Source: Schistosoma mansoni (lineage: Eukaryota > Platyhelminthes > Trematoda > Strigeidida > Schistosomatidae). From it: a stretch of 64,000 nucleotides of DNA. The notes beneath the pieces were generated by a model. The model was not told the DNA's origin and made no database searches. It worked only from the letters and a program-made list of their open reading frames with translations. This document shows, piece by piece, positions 59,162-64,000 of the stretch; position 1 is the stretch's first letter; each line of letters opens with the position of its first letter. The stretch covers positions 1,116,001 through 1,180,000 of the forward strand of contig NC_031495.1 of the NCBI RefSeq assembly GCF_000237925.1, read 5' to 3'. The translations under genes were made by a program, and so were the position numbers.

Positions 59162-59705
59162 TTTAGCTATTTTATTTATTTATTTATTTATACACATAAA
59201 TATTGGTACAAGGAAGCACCAGATAAATATGCACCTCACAAATCTCATTTGATTTGTGTGAGGGCTGTGATACTGTCCAGGTACCCAGACTGAAGCAGGT
59301 GGTTTTCTTAGGGGGCCACACCCGGAGCCTTTGACCTGAAGGTCTAGTCCACAAGGCAGTGGAGCATCGTAGAGAGATGCAGTACCATGGTAGCCGGTTA
59401 CCAGCGGTTTATTCATACGCCATTTCTCTCTCAGGATACTGGAGCCCATGTGCACCATTGGTTTGGAATCAAGGTTTTCAAACACCCCTAGGTGGACTTT
59501 CTGTGTTCACCAACCCGGTTAGAGCGCCGGACATTCGCTTTTCGTCCTTTCAATTTTGTAAACAACACCCCTAGTGTGAGAAGGCAGTGAGTGGGACTTC
59601 CCTGGTATTGGCTATATACGCGTGGCCATGTTAGAGCATTTGGAGAGGGAGAGCGGACTCTCCCCACTCTCGGCTGTACTTGAGCATTTGGGGGCATTAC
59701 GATAG
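59162..59705 (-). mobile_element. Retroposon with ATAA-type tail
   Basis: Read on the minus strand the unit starts near CCCCCAAATGCTCAAGTAC and ends in (ATAA)n at 59170-59192, the tail type of non-LTR retroposons. It is GC-richer than its surroundings. A 101-residue frame inside it (59180-59485) has no recognised family. It could be a short non-autonomous element or a truncated LINE end. Confidence 0.5.
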
Positions 59706-59964
59706 ATAAACTAAATATCATGCATACAGCAGACGTTATATCATCATTCCCACAAACTTTACATAATAACCTTATAAGCAAACAACTGTTTGCAGCAGTT
59801 TATCCACAGCAGTTTCTTTTATAACAATCTAATCTACCTTAAAGTTGTTCACTGTCCAGATCAAGACATTTTAACGAAAACAATGTTGAAAGTATGTCAA
59901 TTAACTATTCTATGAAGTTAAAAACAAACAAACATTCTATTACCATTTGAAAAAATCGATCAAT

Positions 59965-60165
59965 CTTAGACCACTGTTGAATATCTGCAAGCACCGAATG
60001 TCTGTTTCGTCGTGGCACAGAAAACTTTAACACTGTGCACCTATACCCTCGCTCTAGAGACACGAACTCAAGACTTTCTTCTCATCAGAACGTTTCACCT
60101 GTGATTCACTGAGTCGGTATTCAACGGTGTTAATGTCTAACCTCAATCAATCCACAAATTACTGT
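59965..60165 (-). mobile_element. Decayed SINE
   Basis: Reverse-oriented relic: GCAAGCACCGAATGTCTGTT, TTTCGTCG, CTGTGCACCTATACC and CACTGAGTCGGTATTCAACG, then GTGTTAATGTCTAACCTCAA. Confidence 0.6.
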
Positions 60166-60209
60166 TTTAGTTACAATGTACAAACAAAAACATGTATAAT
60201 AATACTAAC

Positions 60210-60561
60210 CATAAAATTTATCTTTCTTATAGGGTTTTCCATAATCATCTTGACAAGTTTCATGACATTCTGGTGTTGGAAAATAATAACTTTCACATGG
60301 TGGATAACTTTTTGAACTTGAATGATGATTACATTCAGGGAATGGATATGGTTGACATCCTGTATGTGTTTCATTTGATCCACCTGTAACAATACCTTCA
60401 TATTTCCAATAATCCCATGCCATTCCTGGAATACCACCACGGCAACCAAAACCACATCTTGTACAACAGCTTAATAGATTAATAGCACTTAACTCTACAG
60501 AGATTTTATTTTTAGAATGAATACAGATACGATCACTCATTGATTCAACAGCTCCAAAAGC
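60210..60561 (-). CDS. Cathepsin B-like protease, penultimate exon
   Basis: 117 residues plus one base, between acceptor TTATACAG and donor GTTAGT. It begins [11 protein letters not shown], the residues directly after the catalytic Cys-Trp of cathepsin B, so the exon border falls just past the active site. It continues with [20 protein letters not shown] and [14 protein letters not shown], then the occluding loop ([12 protein letters not shown] with its His pair), which gives cathepsin B its dipeptidase activity, and further loop cysteines to KKDKFYG. Length and cysteine spacing match schistosome cathepsin B. The upstream exons (signal, propeptide, catalytic Cys) were not found; the flank is filled by RTE and then the gap. 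Confidence 0.9.
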
Positions 60562-61009
60562 CTGTATAATTTTAAAGCAGAAAAAAATTTAAACAATACA
60601 AGAGAATCAAAATTGGGATGCCAGCTGAAGTATAACAATGAATCAAAGAGTATTTGGCATGAGTTTCATCTTGCTATTAGTCTTTTAGTAAATGCTCACC
60701 CTTTCATACATAGATAGATAAATACAAGACATTCAGGTTCCATATCGACAAACAGTAGACAAATAATCAAAGTTCAGTGTTCTACGTTTTGGAATCTCGG
60801 TTGTATTTAACATCTTTTCAATTATCTAATTATCATATGATAAATCTTAATGGAGCTTCATTTTGAATACAAAGTTGATGAGACATTGAAAGATAGTTTA
60901 CAACGCTTACTAACTGGAATTCGAACAGTCTTCTTCGACATACGGGAATCCTAAATAGATTGCCTCAGTAAGGTCATTATGACACATATTGATATACAAT
61001 AGATAAAAT
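60562..61009. other. Intron 5' of the cathepsin B exon; nothing recognised
   Basis: Presumably part of the next cathepsin B intron. No catalytic-Cys exon (GSCW-type coding) was seen on the minus strand. Confidence 0.4.
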
Positions 61010-61078
61010 GTGGCTAGAAGTGGAATACAGGGTGCTCATTCGGTCCTATTTGTGTATCATCATCTGAACTTACTGTAC
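61010..61078 (-). mobile_element. Sm-alpha SINE tail with hammerhead relic
   Basis: The reverse complement shows TTCAGATGATGA, CAAATAGGACCGAAT and CCTGTATTCCACTTCTAGCC, a decayed Sm-alpha hammerhead region. Confidence 0.6.
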
Positions 61079-61079
61079 T

Positions 61080-62378
61080 TACTGACACCTTTTGCCCCTT
61101 GTGGAAAAACATAAGCCACCCACAGGCATTCTCCATCCATCTCTACCTTGGGCAATCCTTTCCAGTCGTTTCCAATTGTTATTTATTCTTTTGATATCTG
61201 TATCCAATGCCTGATGAAAATGTGTTCCCTGATCAACCTCTTTTCCTTTTGAATTTAAGATTCCAAGTTAGCTCTTGCTTCGTAACGCAGTTTAGTGATT
61301 TATACAATGTATGTCCTACCCACCTGCAACGTCTTTTCCTGATTTCCTATTCAAATTGAAGCTATTATGTTGTCTCTCACTGTAAGCTGTTGCTGATAGT
61401 AACCGGTCAACGGACATTGAGTATCTTGAGTAGACGATTTCTGATAAATCCTTCGGCCTTTTTGATGATAGCTGTAGTAGTTCCCCAAAATTCATCCCCA
61501 TTACAGTGAATCGTGTAGACGCTCAAACCAAAAATTCCCACTTTGATGTTGGTTGACAGTTGTTTCGAGTCCAGTATGTTCTTCGATTACAGAAATTCCG
61601 CCATTGCTTTTCCAATCCTTCCCTTTACATTAGCATCACATCTTCTTTGTCTATCAATGATGCTGTCAAGGTGAATAGGATTTTTCACCCCTTCCAGAGA
61701 TTCTCCTTTAAGTATGATTTAGCTGATTCTTTCTGTGTTGTTTTTCAAGATTTTGTTTTTTCCTTGTGTATTTCGAAGCTTACTGATTCAGAGGCTACTG
61801 CTGTACTGGCTGTCTTCACTTTTATTTGTTGGTGTGTATGAGATAGAAGAGTTAGGTTTTCTGAGAAGCTCTCCATTATATTCTGTACTTTCCCTGAGAT
61901 GTGGTAGTGTTCATAATCCAGCCGACTATCAGAAGGGGCGAGAGTAAACAGTCCTTTCTGACGACGGTGTTCATTTGAAATGAATCTGTCAGCTGTCCTT
62001 CATGCCTGACTTTACAGTATAGTCCATTGTATGAATTTCACATGACGTTGATGATCTTTTCAGGTACATCAAAATGTCGAAAAACATCTTGTAAGGTTCA
62101 TAGATCAACTCTATCAAACGCTTTTTCACGGTCAAGGAAGTTGATTTATGGTGACAAATTACATCCAGTTGATTTCTCAGAAATGATTTGAGGTGCCTCG
62201 GTCCGGTCTGTGAACGAGAGATCCTTGCGGGATCTAGCCTGTTTCTTTCGAAGTTGAGCGTCTAATTAATCTTTCATCCACTTCAATGTCACATTGTTTG
62301 AAAAAACTTCCTGGCACTAATAGTAGTGTGATGCCTCCGTAGATCTCATACTTTCTCAAATCTCCTTTCTCTAGACCC
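61080..62378 (-). mobile_element. RTE-type LINE, 3' half
   Basis: Minus-strand RTE from KGDLRKYE-type sequence (near 62370) through a FDREKAFDRVD-like block near 62120 to the late ORF and the 3' end near 61080. Frames are broken. It abuts the plus-oriented endonuclease part of RTE at about 62378. Confidence 0.75.
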
Positions 62379-62835
62379 ATGCAGGAAAGAAAAGATTAGA
62401 TTCGAAAGAGGTGCTATTGTACTCTGTTCATGAAGGGAAAAATGCCCTGCACATTCAAGGAGCTGTTCTGATGCTGTTCAAAGAAGCATGAAAAACACCC
62501 ATAGCATGGGAATCTCATCGATCCGGAATCATCGAAGCATCCTTCAAAACATAGAAGGAAGGAATCACAATGAGTGTTGTCCAATGCTATACATTCACGA
62601 ACGATAGCAATAAAAATGATAAAGTTCGGTTTTATCAGAGGGTTCAGTTGATCGTAGAAAATTGCTCAGGAAAAGACCTGACCATCCTGATAGGAGACCT
62701 AAATGCTAAGGTCAGAATGGATCATACCGGGTAGGAAGAGATGATTGAACAACATGGACTGAATGAAGGGAACGAGAATGGCAAGTGCTTTGCAAGTTTA
62801 TGTAACTTCAACAAAATGGTTATAGGTGGATGTAC
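62378..62835 (+). mobile_element. RTE-type LINE, inverted endonuclease part
   Basis: The plus strand reads KRLDSKEVLLYSVHEGKNA, LTILIGDLNAK and NGKCFASLCNFNKMVIGG, all from the RTE endonuclease. Opposite orientation to the adjoining 3' half suggests a 5' inversion at insertion (twin priming). Confidence 0.75.
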
Positions 62836-63200
62836 CTGAGTCCCAGAAATATCTAAACGATGAGTCCCATCACTTCTACAACATGAAATTCATTTGTTAA
62901 GACGGCAAAAAATCGAAGCCATAAACAACAACTTAGAGAGGTTTACATCAAACTAGGACGTCACACTAGACAGTTAAATGACGAAAGGAAACTGATATAC
63001 TTAAGATGTAAATAACATCATCAAACGACGTGATTCTATGATAAGGTGAATTTAAAACCATATATATTATTGAAATTTACTTAGTATTGTTCCGTGGGGT
63101 TAAGGCCTTAGGGGGGGTGTTTCTTCTTTTCGTGCCGTTTCTGATTTGGGTATTTTGGAAATTGGATGTTTTTCCACCTTCCTTCCGATCTATAATTTGT
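62836..63200. other. Unassigned sequence before the gap
   Basis: No exon recognised. The last 110 bases before the gap are G/T-rich and end in CTTCCGATCT followed by TATAATTTGT. Confidence 0.3.
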
Positions 63201-63400
63201 NNNNNNNNNNNNNNNNNNNNNNNNNNNNNNNNNNNNNNNNNNNNNNNNNNNNNNNNNNNNNNNNNNNNNNNNNNNNNNNNNNNNNNNNNNNNNNNNNNNN
63301 NNNNNNNNNNNNNNNNNNNNNNNNNNNNNNNNNNNNNNNNNNNNNNNNNNNNNNNNNNNNNNNNNNNNNNNNNNNNNNNNNNNNNNNNNNNNNNNNNNNN
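63201..63400. other. Assembly gap (200 N)
   Basis: A run of exactly 200 N, presumably a scaffold gap of nominal or estimated size. A SINE resumes mid-unit right after it. Confidence 0.99.
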
Positions 63401-63570
63401 GCCGTTTCGTCCTATTATGGGACTCCTCAGTGGAAGTGCGCATCCACGATCCCACTTCGCGAGCTAAATTCAAACCCGCGACCTACTAGTCTCGCGCAAG
63501 AGCACCGATATACCACTGAGCCGGCATCCAACGGTGTTAATGTCTAACTTCAACCAATCCATGAAATTGA
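63401..63570 (-). mobile_element. SINE, truncated by the gap
   Basis: Reverse-oriented: GCCGTTTCGTCCTATTATGG, GACTCCTCAG, GCGCATCCACGATCCC, B box in reverse, CACTGAGCCGGCATCCAACG and GTTAATGTCTAACTTCAACC. Confidence 0.8.
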
Positions 63571-63760
63571 GCGTGAGACTGGTAGGTCCTGGGTTCGAGT
63601 CTCGCGAGTGCGTGATCGTGGATGCGCACTGCTGAGGAGTCCCATAATAGGACGAAACGGCCGTCCAGTGCTTCCAGGTTTTCCATGGTGGTCTAGCTTC
63701 AACTGACTCATGATCTCAGCTCTATAAAATTACTAAAATCTCCACTAAACCCCTTCTCAT
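63571..63760 (+). mobile_element. SINE 3' half with hammerhead
   Basis: GCGTGAGACTGGTAGGTCCT, B box GGTTCGAGTC, GATGCGCACTGCTGAGGAG, TCCC and GGAC, GAAACGGCCGTCCAGTGC, CCAGGTTTTCCATGGTGG and AAAATCTCCAC. It lies inverted to the copy at 63401-63570. Confidence 0.85.
63618..63672 (+). ncRNA. Hammerhead-like ribozyme motif in SINE
   Basis: Stem I GCACTG pairs with CAGTGC. The core reads CTGAGGA (C3 U4 G5 A6, position 7 = G, G8 A9), stem II is GTCC/GGAC, then GAAAC, a self-complementary GGCC stem III and cleavage triplet GTC. Position 7 is the variable core position in known hammerheads. Activity is inferred only. Confidence 0.6.
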
Positions 63761-63764
63761 AATT

Positions 63765-63925
63765 ATCTTGTGCTCACTAGTGACTGGCTCCATGAGGTAT
63801 TTCCTGGAGTTCTAATGAGAAGCAGTAACCAGTGGAGCTCAACCAGGCATGTTGGGAGATATCAACTCAGTGATGGCATTGTTAAATGGTTGCTCAATTT
63901 CTTGGATTGATAGAGGTTATGCATA
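63765..63925 (+). mobile_element. SINE 5' part
   Basis: TGCTCACTAGTGACTGGCTC, CATGAGGTATTTCCTGGAG, CAGTGGAGCTCAACCAGGC and GTTGCTCAATTTCTTGGATTG match the start of the near full-length copy at 51485. Confidence 0.7.
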
Positions 63926-64000
63926 TGCTTACAAATTATCGAACTGAAGGTAGATGGAAGACATCCAATTTCCAAAATACACAAATCAGAATTGTCATGA

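Larger units (their letters stand above)
57890..60209 (-). other. Cathepsin B intron packed with SINEs
   Basis: A 2.3 kb intron with donor GTTAGT and acceptor TTTTCAAAG. It contains SINEs in both orientations (58005-58360 minus, 58372-58530 plus, 59965-60165 minus), a dispersed repeat (58555-58650) and a retroposon with a TTTA-type tail (59162-59705). Confidence 0.8.

Noticed and set aside
59180-59485. 101-codon minus-strand frame MFENLDSKPMV as a possible protein
   Set aside because: It lies wholly inside a retroposon-like unit with an ATAA tail and has no recognised family.

Overview
The window reads as nuclear DNA of a blood fluke (genus Schistosoma). It is AT-rich, has short multi-exon genes, is full of RTE-type LINE pieces, and carries tRNA-derived SINEs with hammerhead-ribozyme cores (the Sm-alpha type known from schistosomes), gypsy-like LTR fossils, a Penelope-like fragment and a schistosome-type cathepsin B gene. 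No bacterial features, CRISPR arrays or operons are present. The species was not determined.

Host genes are few. (1) A complete-looking nine-exon gene for a secreted ribonuclease T2 of the omega-1-like type lies on the minus strand at 19535-24333; its exons sum to 732 nt, an exact 243 codons plus stop, and all catalytic motifs are present. (2) A partial inverted relic of it lies on the plus strand at about 31000-31775, and an intron-only scrap at about 1015-1540. (3) The last two exons of a secreted cathepsin B cysteine protease lie on the minus strand (60210-60561 and 57558-57889); the exon with the catalytic cysteine was not found and is probably beyond the window or in the assembly gap. 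(4) A decayed piece resembling gamma-tubulin complex component 3 (about 48900-49397, minus) is joined to an RTE fragment.

Layout: 1-4440 is one arm of a segmental duplication paired with 25500-29960. 4440-7690 holds decayed SINEs. 7690-10860 is a second duplicated block paired with 44755-48730. 9845-16340 holds RTE copies and an LTR-like fragment. 16340-19534 holds LINE and unclassified repeats. 19535-26200 is the ribonuclease gene with its 5' flank, mirrored in inverted and truncated form at 30000-31775. 35640-41230 is a decayed gypsy-like pol with a nested RTE copy. 41900-57400 is a mosaic of SINE, RTE, LTR and Penelope pieces. 57558-60561 is cathepsin B, with a 2.3 kb intron full of SINEs. 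61080-62835 is an RTE copy with an inverted 5' part. 63201-63400 is an N gap, followed by more SINEs.

Two secreted-enzyme loci (a T2 ribonuclease and a cathepsin B) sit in sequence that has been repeatedly duplicated, inverted and apparently gene-converted. The most notable observations are the inverted duplication of the ribonuclease gene, a 0.76 kb RTE tract shared almost unchanged, stop codons included, by two copies in opposite orientation, and two SINE families that both carry hammerhead cores. All identity statements are by-eye comparisons; no alignment or database search was run.
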